From positions 186,001-250,000 of the forward strand of contig QVRM01002067.1 in NCBI GenBank assembly GCA_003439945.1: 64,000 nucleotides of DNA, written 5' to 3'. Shown in pieces: positions 38,389 to 51,920 of the stretch. The first letter of the stretch is position 1, and every line of letters begins with the position of its first letter. The translations under genes and the position numbers were made by a program. Under the pieces are notes generated by a model that was not told the origin of the DNA, made no database searches, and saw nothing but the letters and a program-made list of their open reading frames with translations. Source of the stretch: Dermanyssus gallinae. Taxonomy: Eukaryota; Arthropoda; Arachnida; Mesostigmata; Dermanyssidae.

Positions 38389-41300
38389 CGAGCTTGCGCA
38401 AGAGAGATACAATCAGTTGCCATCTCGCTTCCTTCATCAAAATGTGTGTCTCGGTTTCACCCGCGGTCAGAATCTGTGTCACTCCCGTAGCGGTATCAGT
38501 AGCAACAGCAGCAACAGCATTATTATCATCATCATCGTCGTCGTCATTGTCTTCCGCCTGGTGAAAGTCAAACCGGGCTACGAAAAGCGGATGGCAGGAA
38601 CAATGCCTGGTGGTCGTTAGGCAACAACGACAACGACGACGGACGTAGTTGAGTGGATGGCCGCCTCGTGGCTAGCTGAGTTCAGCTGACGTGGGTTAGC
38701 GGTTCACCAATTTGGAGCCACGAGCAGCATGGCAAGTTCTCCGAAACGACAACAGCGACAACGGGATGGGAACAACGGACGCGGCCTCGGCTCGGCCTAA
38801 TGAGCTCGAGTCGCGCTTTTAGCCGAGCGGAGCACAAACTCGTCTCGAGTTAACTTTCGCAGGCCCCTTTCTCTTCCCCACCGAGTTTAGCCCTTTTTCC
38901 ATCTCCCACCGGGGACCTAGCTCGGAGTGCCGAGCTTCAGAGACGGGGCCGACACCAAGGAGGGGCAGCAGCCAACAAGAGAGACAAAAGGTGCTACTGG
39001 AGGTAGGCCACTGGAGATCCACTATCATGTACTTTGTGCGTGGAAGTTCAGCCTGCCTGCCTGCCCCCGGCCATAACAGGCTCCAACAGCCTCGTCTCTA
39101 CTCTGTACCAGCCTTGTTGTAATAGTAATAGTAGTAGTCGACGTCATCGTCGTCGTCGTCGTTGTTGTTGCTGTTGTGTTCGTCCTCGTCCAGAACAACG
39201 TCATCATCAGCACCCCTGCCGCCGCCGTCGCCTCTACAGTGTGTTACGGCTGCCGTCTCTATGGCAACTCCTCGACTGCGCCTCCGCCGCGCTCCCAGAC
39301 GCCCCCGGTGGCCGGGCAGGGTGTGGTGGCCTCGTGGTCCCCGCCCAGTCAGCAGAACTCAGCCGCGGGCCTGGATCGCTTGGACGCTAGGCCCTCCCCG
39401 TTTACTCACTTGTCTATCTGTCTGCTTTCCCGCCGGTCTTCTGCCTGTGAGTCTTATCGGAACGGCGACCAACCAGGTCACCCGTGTTTCCTGACGTTCG
39501 GCCAAGGGCCAAGGGAACGAGGCGATCACGCTGCTGCTGCTGCCGCCAGTGGGGCTGCTCTCAATCACCGGCCTCATAATCGTAGTAGTCGTAGTAATAC
39601 GAGCGATAGTGCTAGCGCTACTACTTCCTGTGTAGGCGTGGTAGTCAGTCTCCAATTGGCGCTAATGTGTCTATGATGTAGTGCGTCATAGTCGTCTTCC
39701 GTCGGTCACTCAACCAACCGCCGATATCTGTCCCGTCGTCTCTATGTACAGCGCCTTCTTCGTTTAGCACGAGGCAAACGAGAAGCGATCCGCTCGATAC
39801 CACAAGGCCTCTGCCACCGAAGCAGCAGCCCGAGGCCGCCGAAAGTCGGCAACGTTAACTATTTATCTAGAACAATTGTACGGCATACTCCGGCGCTCAT
39901 ACTAATATCTAATGGCTGATGGGTTGGCAAAAGCGATGGAGGTTCATATCCTATCTGGCTCACGGGCTTAGCGCTGGTTACATCGCACATGTGTCTCCAA
40001 ATTTAACTTCTTGAACGTAGGGATATGTTACACAGTGCTGAATTGTCGCGGCAGAAAGTTTATATATATATATATATATATACTATTATTAGTATTAAGT
40101 AATAACACCAACGATGAATGCAGAAAACACAACACAAACATGCAGACTAAAACCAACGACTCACGACGCGTCTTCATGGTAGCATCTGGTTTGTGCTACA
40201 ACCAAAACTCGATGGTGATTGAGCCCGATCGAGAGGTATTTTGCTAGCGGGGGTGGTCTGTGTGTTGTTCTCGCGGAACGAACAAACGGATCGAGGACCA
40301 CATGATGTACCAAGTAGTCACCACACGCACCCATCTTTTCGCACATATGATTGTCGTGCATTTGCCCGCCATGAGTGCTTTACCGATCTCGTCCGCCCAG
40401 CGATATGTATCGATCTGTGTATGGCGCAGTAAGTGTGAGAGTCAATGTGAGATGCCGAGTGGACGCTAATCGTCGAGATGCACGGAGCATATCGTACGCC
40501 ATCGCATCACCCAGGGACCTCTCTGTCGGTTCGTGGCCGCCTGACCGTAAAGCCTGACTCTAGCGGACTGGTCTCCTTCCCATGGGGTCAGGACGTCCCA
40601 TGTCGACACAGACGACAGTAACAACTGTCCTGTCAGAGCCCGTCGAGGTTCCGAAGCGTACTATCCTGAAGAAGATGATGCGCCATGTCCATCCAGCCGC
40701 CCATGCATCGACAGCTCTAGCTGCCATGTCTGGCACTCAGTCTTCACGCTGTATGTAGACGAGGGATGAAGTACAAGAAACAAGATGAACAAGCCGCCGC
40801 AGCCAAAACGGCCTCTGCCGTGCTCGAACTCCGTGTTGGCCATATCAACATAACAACAACAACATCAAGAGGAATAATAGCATGAACAACACGTCAATGC
40901 GCAATGCGATACGGCATTTTAATCTCGACGGTCTAGCTAGGAGACGGACGGAAATACTCGCAGAGAAGATGTAGTGGCTATTTGTAGCCGTGGCTTCTTG
41001 TGGTTGTGAGTAGTGAGTGAGTGCATCTCTACAAGAGAGAGAGAGAGAGAGAGCGAGCGGGAGAGAGAGAGGCTTTGTAGGTCTCGTAGAGTCCGATAGA
41101 TACGAGCAGCAGCCCTGAGTGATGCCGGAGTCCCGCTACGAGGAGGCGACTACTACTAGGGTCCGTCCGAGAACCGCCGCGCCTCGTGTCACAGCGGCGG
41201 TCGTCGCCACCTCGAACATACACTCACATACATGTACACGTTGTTCGGTTTTGTGTTGTCATTGTTGTTAACGTTGATGTTGTTGGTGTTGACGTTGATT

Positions 41301-42902
41301 TTAGGCCTTTGAAGGCAACATGATGTGTGGTGTGTAGTAAACGTCACTCTATGGCATGAACATCATGACACAAAAATGTTGTTGTTGTTGTTGTTGTTGT
41401 GGTTTGTGTTGCGATTGTTGTCTGCAAACGACAATGACGAGTATGACGGCTACGGCGCATCCAATTTCAGCTGCCGACTAAAACACTGTACTACGTGGAG
41501 TTGTCAGCTTTTTGTCTTGTCCTGGTTGTACAATATGTGTGGAGAGATGAATGATTCCCAGATCGGGAGGGCTTGTGCCATAAACACCATTATAATTATT
41601 ATAATCATCATCTTCAGTGCCATCACGACCATGTTCATCATCATCATCATCGCATCGTTGTCATCATCGTCGTCAGCACCACGAGCAATACCCAATTGTG
41701 GTACCGACAACGACTGTAGGAAACACTGATACCAGCAGCAAACGACACAGCGAAATCGAACGCCAGAAACGAGAGAGAGAGAGAGAGAGAGAAATGCCCG
41801 GAGAAGAAAGAACCAGAGAGAGAGGGGCACCAGCGAGACCAAGCCGATGAACGATCGCGGACAATTCATCAGACAGACATCGTACGGTATATCGCCGTTC
41901 GTCCGAACGTTTGTCCGTCTCATCGCTCATATCGGCGGTGTGATCCTCAAACCTCAACAAGCAGCTAGCAGCTAACTCATCGTGTCCGGCCATCCGCGTT
42001 GTCCACGCGAGTAGTCCGACCTCCACCATCCGTATGTCGTCTATTCTCCGCCTGCCTGCCTGCCTGGTTTCCTCATCTTGCTTGCCGCCTGGTTTGTAGC
42101 ACCTCGACAGGCAGGCCTCTACGCACGGCCGCCATCGGCTTCCGCCGCCGTTGCAACTGCCGGCGGTGATATTGACTGGCTAATGAAAGACTGGTTGCGT
42201 CGCTTAGTAGTTGGGATGCGGCGCATCGGTCTGATAAACTCTTCTCAAACGAGTCCAACAGATGACGACGACCTCTCCTCCGGCTGGCTGGCTGGCTGGT
42301 AGCGGGCTATATACGGCATACGTGCATGCGGGTCGGTAGGAAACCCGAGCACCATTACGATACGCTCGATGCGTACGGGACCCGTCACCGGAGACGGGAC
42401 CGGTACGGAACGGGGCCTAGAAGGACCGGCATGCACAACGCAAAGCGAGGGCAAACGAACCAGCTTGATTTCGAATCTGAGCTGGTTCTGCTGCTGCTGC
42501 TGGTTCTGCTGTTACGCTTGCTTCGAGTTCGTCAGTCGAACAAACCGGGTAGAAATTTGGAGGCACTGGAGACAAGATTTGTATATCTAATAGGCAATAA
42601 ACGAAAACCAAGGTAAAAACAAGTAAAAACGCAGAACAGCGGTCGATCACGGCAGCACAATTTTAGACCGCGTTCTGCTCATTTCATAGTAGTGTTTTTC
42701 CACCATAACGTGTCGGTGTATGTGTGTGTCTTCCGAATCAAGAAATGTTTCAAGACAAAAATATGGTGACGCTGTTTTGTTCCAATGATCATTCATTGGA
42801 TAACTATCCAGCTGGCTACTTCTCCAGATTGTTGCATTTGTGTTGTTGTTATTTACTTCTTCTACGCGGACATAACACGCTTGCCTCGCTGACGACAATG
42901 AC

Positions 42903-42922
42903 GGCCGGTAATCGAACCGGCC
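42903..42922. repeat. 7-bp perfect inverted repeat resembling a tRNA T-arm
   Basis: GGCCGGT (42903-42909) pairs with ACCGGCC (42916-42922) around a 6-nt loop. The minus strand carries GGTTCGATT as in a tRNA B box, but there is no A box or acceptor stem around it, so it is recorded only as an inverted repeat. Confidence 0.5.
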
Positions 42923-43995
42923 AACGCGACCTCTAGTTTGGATCGGACAGCAACAGCGAAGATCAGCGGAGATGAAAAGTTGTTCTCACTGTTGCTGCCA
43001 TCATCATCATCATTGCTATAGTTTTTTAGTTGTCATCATTGTTGTTGTTGTTCTTATCGTCATCGTTGTTGCTGTTCTTATTGTTGTTGTTGGTGCTATT
43101 GCTTGTGCCAGAGCCAGCGTCATTACTACTGCTGTTAATGTTGATTTCTCTTAAAAGCGGAGAAATCCCTTCCTTTTCCTCCCTGCCCCGCCATAGACTG
43201 GTAAGTAAGAAGAAGCAATATGGCTGGTGGCCGACTGCTGCGAGTGCCAACTCGAACAGCAAACAAGACAGATCGAGACGGATCGAGCGGCTAGCACTAA
43301 GAGGCGCGCATCGTTCTAGCAGCACTAATAGAAGTGGTAGTGCCAATGCTGCTGCTGCTGTTGTCGATGATGATGATGATGATGGGGATGAAGATGATGA
43401 GGTTCTGTCTGTCTGTGTGTCCGTCTGGCGGTCTAACCATCCGTCGAACGCGAACAAGCATCTAAGAGGTAGACAGGCGCAAACAGCTGGCTACTTAACG
43501 TATCCGAACCTCAACGAAGCAGAGAGAACGAGGCCGCCCCGTCGCCGGTCGGCCTCACTCAGCAGCGGGACCTCAGCAGCGAGTGCCGAACGGCGGGGAC
43601 AGATCGCCGTTCGGAGGAAGAAGAATTGAGGAAGAGCCCGGAGAATGGACGAACCAGACTAGGAAGGACAAAGGAGAAGACAGCGATACACAGCAGCGGC
43701 AAGAAAGAAGGCAACCATGAGAACACCTTCACGCCACTACAATGATCATAGAACGAGAAAGCAGCAGCACCAACAATAACACTACCGCCAACAACAACAA
43801 CAACAACATGAATAACAACAACACCTGCTAAAGCTGCCGTGGCCGCCTTCGAAGCTTGCATCGCGCTTCGTGTTCTATTCGGTTGGTGATGCTCAACAAT
43901 ATTAATTCATTGTTGTCACTTCAACACAGGCGTAAGCAGGCGAGTTAAACAGGCGTATAGAAATGCGAAACGCAAACGAAAGAAAGAATGGATGC

Positions 43996-44020
43996 GAGAG
44001 AGAGAGAGAGAGAGAGAGAG
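43996..44020. repeat. (GA)n microsatellite
   Basis: About 25 bp of pure GA. Similar GA or CT tracts are at 14028-14048, 41035-41072, 41771-41792, 50991-51011, 57881-57899 and 58259-58280. Confidence 0.95.
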
Positions 44021-44086
44021 AACGAGCTTAAATGAACCCACGTGTTTGTCTGTAGTGCGTCTGAGTCTATACATGTAAAAGTGAAC

Positions 44087-44118
<32 letters not shown>

Positions 44119-44228
44119 TGTAGCACGTGCACTTCATCTTGAGGTTATTTCTAACTTATACTCTTTCACTCTCTCTCGCTCTAATAAATATACATATGCG
44201 TACATATATACATCGTTATAAACACACG

Positions 44229-44264
<36 letters not shown>
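44087..44264. repeat. Two (AT)n microsatellites
   Basis: AT tracts at 44087-44112 and 44237-44264 flank TACATATA-rich sequence. Confidence 0.9.
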
Positions 44265-44266
<2 letters not shown>

Positions 44267-44746
44267 TACACAGAAATGCCGCCCGCTGCAGCGACGGTGG
44301 CGACACTGCCTTCTGGCGACGGCGGCGGCCGCTGTCAAACGCCAGCCAATCGTTTGTTGAGCTGACGAGCCGAGACAAAATCAGCTGACCAGACGAAAAA
44401 GACGCTGGCGTTAACGGTCAAGGCGGCGGAAAAGCGGCTGCTGCTACCGTCGACGTTTTGCTGCAAACAAGGCAAATATCAAATAGAAAGGCTACTTCTA
44501 TTTGCACTACTAGCGTGCGTCTACTAAAATGACTACTTGTATTGCTATTCGAGTGGTCGTGGGGGGCTGGGCCGGCCGTCGCGGGGGTTGTCAAGTTTGT
44601 GGTAGAGGCAGCGATGGTCGTGGTGGTTCTTAAAGTGCATCGAGTGAGAATCTACGATCTGGGGGGAGATGCTGGTGAAGTTATGCTGCCAACAGCATAT
44701 GTCGGCAGTCGACGCGTAAATAACAATTCACAACAATGCAAGCGGT

Positions 44747-44800
44747 TAGGTATAACTGAACAGCAATCATAGTAGATTTGATTGCTGTTCAGCATACTTA
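44747..44800. ncRNA. Candidate miRNA-like hairpin
   Basis: Positions 44756-44769 and 44779-44792 are a perfect 14-bp inverted repeat around a 9-nt loop. After a 2/1-nt internal loop the stem continues for seven pairs (44747-44753 with 44794-44800, one of them G-U). The two arms are about 22-23 nt, the size of mature miRNAs, and the stem has about 21 pairs. It folds similarly from either strand. No match to a known miRNA is recognised; expression and conservation are unknown. A short transposon terminal repeat is an alternative. Confidence 0.35.
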
Positions 44801-46325
44801 TCTACTCACCTATCTGGCTCTTGAGTCTTGTGTCGCTTGTCGTTTTTAATGCGCTTTTTTGCTTACTCCCCTACGCACATCATTCACCGTCGTTAAGTGT
44901 GTTGAGTCGCGATTATCGTCAACTCGCAACTCTAGGTCTGCTCTGTCTAGGTTTTACAACGATAGAGATCGAAGAGGAAATAAAGGAAGAACTCAAGAGC
45001 AGAGAGAGAGACAGGTTTAAAAAAGAGGGAAAATGATCAGAGATTAACGAAGGACAGAGAGGTGAACCATTGGAAAACGACGGGCCACGCGCAACGTTCA
45101 ACAATCATCACCGACTGGCCTTCGGTGACAAATGACTGCTCGGTCAGATAATATTTTCGTTTTTTTTCTACCTTCAGCCTTTCTACTTCGTCCCAGTGGT
45201 TCTCTTTTTCCTTGTTGTGTCTGTCTCTATCCAGCAATAGGAATACTTACAACAATATAATGAATAATCATGAATCGGCATAAGTTACCTCTCAAGGGGC
45301 ATCTCTGTCTCTCGTCTCTGCTGTCGTGCGTCTTCCTCTGCGTGCTTAGCAGACCTTTTGTTTAGTGTTTAACATACAACAGTTAGACGTTTAGACAGAA
45401 TTAAAACATCTAAACAGACGGTTGTCGCAAAACGCAGCCGAATAATGATGATAGATGATAATGGTAGTGTTGCTGTTAATGACAACGATCGTCTCGGCCT
45501 GTTTGCAGCGCTTGACTTTGCTTTCGCAGCTGCTTGCTTCTACTGTTGTTGTTGTTATTGTTGTTGCTAATCTGATGACCACGAAGGGCCAGATGGCTGG
45601 ATCTGTCTGTTGCCTGCCTACTACCGCCGGCTAGCACCACAACAACAACAACAACGACGACGAAGCCTGGCGCGGCTACGAGGGCTACGACAAAACGTTT
45701 CCGATTCATCACCACAACCGACAACAGTCGAAAACCAACTGGAAAGAAAGGCAAACGCCGACTTTATTAGCCGTCCCGTGGCCCGCCCGTGGTGGCAGGC
45801 CGGTGGCCTGAAAGTGGCCAACACATTCACCACCCCGATGAGCCAGCATCGCAGGTCTCTAGGAAGGTTACTACTTAGAACAAGACGAAGGTGTCGATGA
45901 CAACAATAACAACACACATACACACACACACACAGCAGCAACAACAACAACAACAACAACATTATCGGCACTTACAGGTACAACAAGAATACCGCCACCA
46001 ACAATAACAACACAACACCAATCATGACTAGAGCGTTTGACTGGTAGGACTAACTAAGCGTAGCAGCAGAAATGTCGGCATGACTTCTATTACCAATCGA
46101 TTCGGCCGTTTACGACTAACCACTATCTTTGCGTGAGTGGGCGCAACCGCGGGGCTCCCTCCCTTCTCTCTCTTTCTCATTAACAGCATCTTGGTAAGCC
46201 TGCGGTACCAATTAACGCTTGGCAGTTTGTGTTGTGACCAACTGCCAACAATAACGAGAGGAAGGGGAATAAGCGCGTGTAGCGGCGGCAATAATTGCGA
46301 ACGCCACATGACGACTAAAAAAGGT

Positions 46326-46351
46326 AGTCGCCCCCGATAACGAGGGCGACT
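46326..46351. repeat. 8-bp perfect inverted repeat
   Basis: AGTCGCCC (46326-46333) pairs with GGGCGACT (46344-46351) around a 10-nt loop. Two more pairs could form outside after a mismatch. Function unknown. Confidence 0.5.
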
Positions 46352-47692
46352 TCCAGAACAAAATCGGTCAAGGAGTGGTGGTCTTCTCGTCTGTCTTTGA
46401 ACACGCCGCCGCCGCAATACGCAAAGACGACGACGACGACAACTACTGATGTTTCCGCCGCACGCTTCTGCCCACCAGAAAGCATCACCTTGTTGCTGGT
46501 AGTGCTGGCTCTATTGTTGTTGTTGTTGTTGCCTTTGTTGGCGAGCCGGCTGTTACTGGGTATTGGTGAGAAAAGAACATTTCAGAGAAGGACGCCGTGT
46601 GCCATCGCCGCCTCGTCCACAGACGCCGCTACCGTCGCTGCCGCTGTTGCTGCTGCCGGCGCTGTCGTTGATTCGGCGTCGATTAAGTCGTTCATTGGTT
46701 TGTTGTTCGCCTCCGTGCTTGCTGATGATGGTGGTGACGTGTCACTGTTGGCCGTGACGAATATGTCACTGTCCTTAGTTGCTTGCTCTCGTACCACGAC
46801 CCCCAGCTCTAGCGGCTAGCACCGGGCTGGCGAGCAGGCCGGGTAGGATCGGGCGGCCGACCTGATTGATACACGCCGAACCAGCGTCGCCGCCGCGACT
46901 TGTGTTGTTTGGCCAGCACAGCGAATACGGCAGTACACAAGCAAACACCGCGATTAGCAGCAAGGAAGCTCATCTCTCCCTCTCGCGTGCTTCCTCTCGC
47001 TCTTTACTCATCTCTCTCTCCCCACTCTCTGCGCTCGATCTCGACCGCTTTGTCATGCGCGTGAGTTTCCGCTCGATTCGATTCTATTCAACTTTCAATT
47101 ATCCCTTCGTTCTGTCTAGGTGTTTTGCCGCTCTTGTCCCCTTCCTTAGCCGCTCGAAGTGCGTGCGGGCATCTTGGAAACAGTGTTCTGCCACCCACAA
47201 CTATTGTTGTTGTTGTTGCTGTTGTTGTTGTGTTACCATAAGCACCGGCTGTACTGTACTGTTATTGCCGCCACCTTAAGCTATAGTAACAACAAAAACC
47301 ACAAGGACAGCAGCAATAACAACGACAGGAGCAGCCGTAACTGTAAAGGTCAGAGGCAGCAGAGTAGCCAGAACAGAGCCGAAGCTTTACCACTCGTCAC
47401 CAGCCATCATCATCATCATCATCGTCATCATGATGAAACCGAACAGAAAAGTACCACCACTCTGATTGTCATGTTTTCATGAATGTCTCCGACGTGGGAA
47501 CTATCTATATATTGATGAACTATTGATGCCATGTCAATTTCTTTTTCGCCGTCGCCACCGCCGCTTCGTCATTGCTGCGGCTGCTGTTGGCGACTCGGAG
47601 GCTCGGAAAAGCTCTTTGTTTGCAATCACGGCAACAGCGTTACTAGAATCAGTCGTAGTAAATTAAAGAGTATTACATTGTTGTTTTAGTCG

Positions 47693-48211
47693 TTGTTGTT
47701 ATTCCTGTTGTTGTTGTCGTCGTCTTTGTCTTTGCCAAACGGTAATGGCTATGATTTGAATGCCTACGGACTACCAGACATCTTCCGAGATGCGGTGCGA
47801 AAGACAACAACAACAACAACAGCAGCAGCAGCTGCTACAGCAACAGAAAGAGTAACAAGACCGACCGTCGCGAGAGTCATCGTCTTCATGGACAACAGAA
47901 AAGCACTAGCTACCGACAATGGCGATACATCCAAACACTCACTCAAAGGTGAACTACGTCGTCACCATTATCGCATGCGACGAGGCGCCAGCTCTATCTC
48001 AAGGAAAGCCAAATACATCGATGCGACTAAGCACGCGTCCCTTACCGCCTTCCTCAGAGTGCAGCTTGAACTGGTCGGACGATGTCGGATTAGCGGAATA
48101 AGTCCACCGGCCGAGTGGAAGTCCTTTCCTCGGAAAAAAGCGCGTCCAGTCACCATCCAGAGCACAGCTCAGCACAGCGTCGTGTCTACAGCTAATAGTG
48201 CTCGTTCCTAA
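47693..48211 (+). CDS. Unidentified open frame of moderate complexity
   Basis: This 172-codon frame lacks a proper ATG at its left end but has fairly complex sequence (for example GYDLNAYGLPDIFRDAVRK and ELVGRCRISGISPP) apart from one Thr/Ala run from CAA/CAG triplets. A possible acceptor (GTTTTAG) lies just upstream near 47688. No domain is recognised and overlapping open frames exist on the other strand, so it is probably non-coding. Confidence 0.1.
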   Translation: MLLFLLLLSSSLSLPNGNGYDLNAYGLPDIFRDAVRKTTTTTTAAAAATATERVTRPTVARVIVFMDNRKALATDNGDTSKHSLKGELRRHHYRMRRGASSISRKAKYIDATKHASLTAFLRVQLELVGRCRISGISPPAEWKSFPRKKARPVTIQSTAQHSVVSTANSARS

Positions 48212-48369
48212 CGTTGCTGTTGTTAGTGTCATGGTTACTGTTAGCGTTTACGTTGCTGAGGTTGCTGTTGTTGCCGGATTGACCACCCAGCGTGGTCTGT
48301 CCGTGAAGATGCCCGCCGATATTTCGCTTTCTTGGGGAATCATTCTCACCAGGGGCACATCACGCGCTA

Positions 48370-48386
<17 letters not shown>

Positions 48387-48435
<49 letters not shown>

Positions 48436-48438
48436 AAT
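48387..48438. repeat. Interrupted (AT)n microsatellite
   Basis: AT blocks separated by ACAT, preceded directly by a CT run (48370-48386). Confidence 0.9.
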
Positions 48439-50179
48439 ATACATTGTAGACTGCTTACTACTACCACCACTGTTTGTTTAACGCTGTTAAGACTTTTAGT
48501 GGAAACAATTGTATCATTCCCATAGGTAAACTGAGATTTTTATAATAAAGTTTACAATTCTTATCACGACGAGACTATAGCTGCTGTCACTACAGTCAGC
48601 CACAGCTCAACCTAGCCTAGGACGACTGATTGTGGACTTGAATCTCGAAACGTGCGAAACTCGCGACGATCGACAAAGGTCGTCCATTCGAAATGAGGAA
48701 GACGACTTGTTTCAAACAGACACAGCGAAGGGTGGGTCTGAGCAGTCGACGAAGATTGGTCAACGGCATCTTTTGGCCTGTCCTCGCCAACTGTCTGTCT
48801 ATAGCCGTTGTGTGCCCACAACTCTCTTGACAAAGTGCCGAATGGGCCCCACTGCAAAAACAAAAACCTGCGCGGCCAGAACGCGTGCGTGAAGTTGTTG
48901 TTGTTGTTGTCGCTAGCCCTCACGCATTTGCTACCCTGCTTTCTCTCTCTTTCTTCCTCTGTCCATTGTTGCTGTTGTTGTTGCTGTTGCGGCTGCTGCC
49001 GCCTTTGTTGTTGTTGTTGCTGCCGCCCCTGCTACTGCTACCGTTAGCGTGGCCCCGCCGTTGTGGCCCGGGTCGTTGGTTTGGCAGAGTCACGTGTAGA
49101 AATCAGATCGAGCTGTGGGGCGGCCGGCCAGAAGCGCGCATTGCCACCAAAAACAACCAGCAGACACAGAGGTCGGTCGCCGTCACACACACAGCCCCCA
49201 CAATCAACCACTTAGCGATTGCAAGCGTGTCTAATATGATCACATCAACATCATCGTCGTTGTCGTCGTCATCGCGGTTGTTGTTGTTGTTGTTGTTATT
49301 ATTGTTGATCGTCACATCAAGCAGAGCTGCTGCTCACTGCTGAGTGTTCGTTGACGTCACGCTAGATTCACGCTACAGACGGCGTCACGGTGGATCGTCT
49401 GGACTGGTCTTGGCGCGCGAGAAACGCCGGGGCCGTGATTCCGCTTGTGGATTCGCTGCTGCCGCTGCTAGCGGTTTCTATTTCTGTTGCTACAGGGGCC
49501 ATACCCTGCTAGGGCGGACTGTACAGCACTATATTAAGCGGCACGTTGACGTGCCAGCGCGTGCAATGAAGTCAGTCCGTGAAGAGCTTGATAGGTCCTT
49601 CATCGCAGCATTAAAGTACTAGTGGTACTAACTAGCAGTAGTTGAGTAACCAGGCGTCAATTTCTTCACACATCAATCTGCATGTTCACGCCTGGATGCA
49701 TGTGTGTCTGGGTACATGCTTGTTCGTGTGCCTATGTATGTGCCTATACGGTACGTACGCAGCCTACAACCACTGTACGTCGAGGCACGCAAGCATAGTG
49801 TGTAAACGGCGCATGTTCATGTTCTGTAGTACAGTCGTAGATAGTGCATAGAAATCAGACCGTGACGACAGTATTGGCCGTACTTGGTTAATGCATTCGA
49901 TTCGATTAAACGCGACACATGATTTGTTGTTGTTGTTGTTGTTATTGTTATTGTTCTTGTTGTTGTTGTCGTCGTCGTCGTCGTCTTGACACGATTGACC
50001 AGAATGTGTGTGTGTGTGTATAACAGAGACGTGGCCGCTGTCGAATACAAGCGTGGTGATCTACGAGACCGCTAACGACAAGATTGGGGCCATTTTGTTT
50101 TACCCAAAACGCCTTGCGTGGTAATTGGCGGACAACTAGGACAACGAGAACAAACTAGGTTCTCATTCCATTAGTCGCT

Positions 50180-50217
50180 ATATATATATATATATATATA
50201 TATAGGAGAGAGAGAGT
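50180..50217. repeat. (AT)n then (GA)n
   Basis: About 25 bp of TA followed by GGAGAGAGAGAG. Confidence 0.9.
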
Positions 50218-51809
50218 TGTTTGTCCACCAAATAAGGCGGAGTGGTCTCTGTCCACTTGACTGGCTGATCTACGAGAGGCTTTACATGAACATCGACAAC
50301 GCTCAGTGTGCAAGGTGCCTATCATCTATAACCATGGACAGGCTAGATTTTTGTAAATAGCGCTCTATGAACAACCACACATTAATTGAAGATAATGAGT
50401 GTGGCGAGTGAACATGACAGGAATATTATTGACCGATCTCCACTTACTTAAGCCATCATCGCAAGAAAAGCGATATGTCGCTATATATCGACGCGAAAGA
50501 GAAGCAACCATCGAAGAGGCTGGCAACGCAGTTTAAGTTATGAGGCGAATGAGTTCTGCGCTCGTACAATTCTGTTATTGTTGTTGTTGTCGTTGCCACC
50601 GCCGCCTGTCAATAAAATACAGCACAAGAAAAGTAAAGAAAAAAGCAAAACAAAAACGAAAAAGATCTAAAAACGCCGCCTGTTTGCCTATCGACGCGTA
50701 TCAACCCGACGGTGTCGAAGCCTGCCGAAGCCGAAACGCCTCTCGAGTGCCCCATCCGGTAGCACCGGCAGCACACGCAGCTGGGTGGAAGATTACACCA
50801 CTCAGGCCACACATTAATGGTCATTTACAAATTGTCGATGATGCTTCGCGTGCGGCGTTTTCTTTTTTGTGGTCCGTCAATCGGTCGTGGCACACAGAGA
50901 TACACACACGGAGCCGCTAAATGCGCGGCGGTGCCTCTCGACCGCAGTGTGAATGTGTCTAGTTTTCTCTCTCTCCCTCGCTCGCGCGCGCTCTCTCTCT
51001 CTCTCTCTCTCGATTGCCGCAAGCACGTTATCGCGATGCGGGGATCTCTCTAGATCTAGAGTTTTTCTTACTCTCCATTTGCCCGTCTCAGCGCCTCATC
51101 AAAGGCTGTAGGACCGGTAGGCAGATGGATACCGTCAGACAGACAGACAGACAGAGGAACAACATGACTCGCTCAATGATGACTCCGCGGCCTCGGATCG
51201 CCTGAGAAGCTCGAGCATGAAGCGAACTGCTGCCCACACACACAGACACATCGCTGGCCCACATTGTCCGAGTCGGCCAGTTTTCCCACTTGATAGGCAG
51301 TCAGTCAGCCGCTTGTCGAAGGGTGGGGGCTTGGGCCAACGGCTCCGTCACACGACCAGCAGCAGCAGACCCAGAAGCACCAGCAATAAAAGCAACCACA
51401 ACGACAACAGCAACAACAATGGCATCTCAAAAAAGCGGTGGTGGCGGCGGTGGCGGCAGCGGCAGCAACAACACCATAACCAACAACAAGACTGAATTAG
51501 GACTACCTGACTAACTGACTAATTAACTCTAGCTAAGCCAGAGATCCTAAGATAGGCTTATCATTCTCTCTAGCAAGACATCGACTAGCTCGTTGTTCTT
51601 TGGATCTCTCTCCCGTCTCGACTTCTCCTCTTATCTTTTCCTTCTATTAAGAAGAAGAAGCAGATCTCTCTCTCTCTTACTCACTCCGTCTCTCCATTGC
51701 CCCTTTATCTCTCATTCGCACTTATTGCTCTTTCTGCGTTTCGCTATATGCTCTTCGCTATTGTTTTCGTCATGGTTCTACTGCCTCACTGCTTGCTAGT
51801 GCCACCACC

Positions 51810-51920
51810 ATCAAGATCTTCATCATCATCACCACCACTATCATGATCTTCATCATCATCACCACCACCACTATCATGATCTTCATCATTAACACTATCA
51901 TCATGATCCTCATCATCTTC
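51810..51920. repeat. About 30-bp CAT/CAC-rich minisatellite
   Basis: Units beginning ATCAWGATCTTCATCATC start at 51810, 51840 and 51873, with a partial fourth at 51900. Unit lengths are 30, 33 and 27 bp, changing by whole triplets. Confidence 0.85.

Larger units (their letters stand above)
38565..44086. other. Non-coding, repeat-rich DNA
   Basis: Holds GTC/GTT (39142-39180), CTG (39532-39545), AT (40061-40082), AAC (40851-40867), GA (41035-41072), TTG (41377-41401), CAT (41636-41652), GTT/ATC (42990-43100), GAT (43367-43390) and AAC (43790-43812). No gene recognised. Confidence 0.5.
44801..50179. other. Non-coding, repeat-rich DNA
   Basis: Contains GTT (45544-45566), AAC (45640-45655, 45932-45961), GAC (46425-46442), TTG (46514-46533, 47203-47230), CAT (47406-47423), CAA/CAG (47806-47832), GTT/GCT (48895-49025), TTG (49275-49300) and GTT/GTC (49923-49986). 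No gene recognised. Confidence 0.5.

Noticed and set aside
42895..42965. tRNA gene suggested by GGTTCGATT on the minus strand
   Set aside because: The loop is of the wrong length and there is no A box or acceptor stem.
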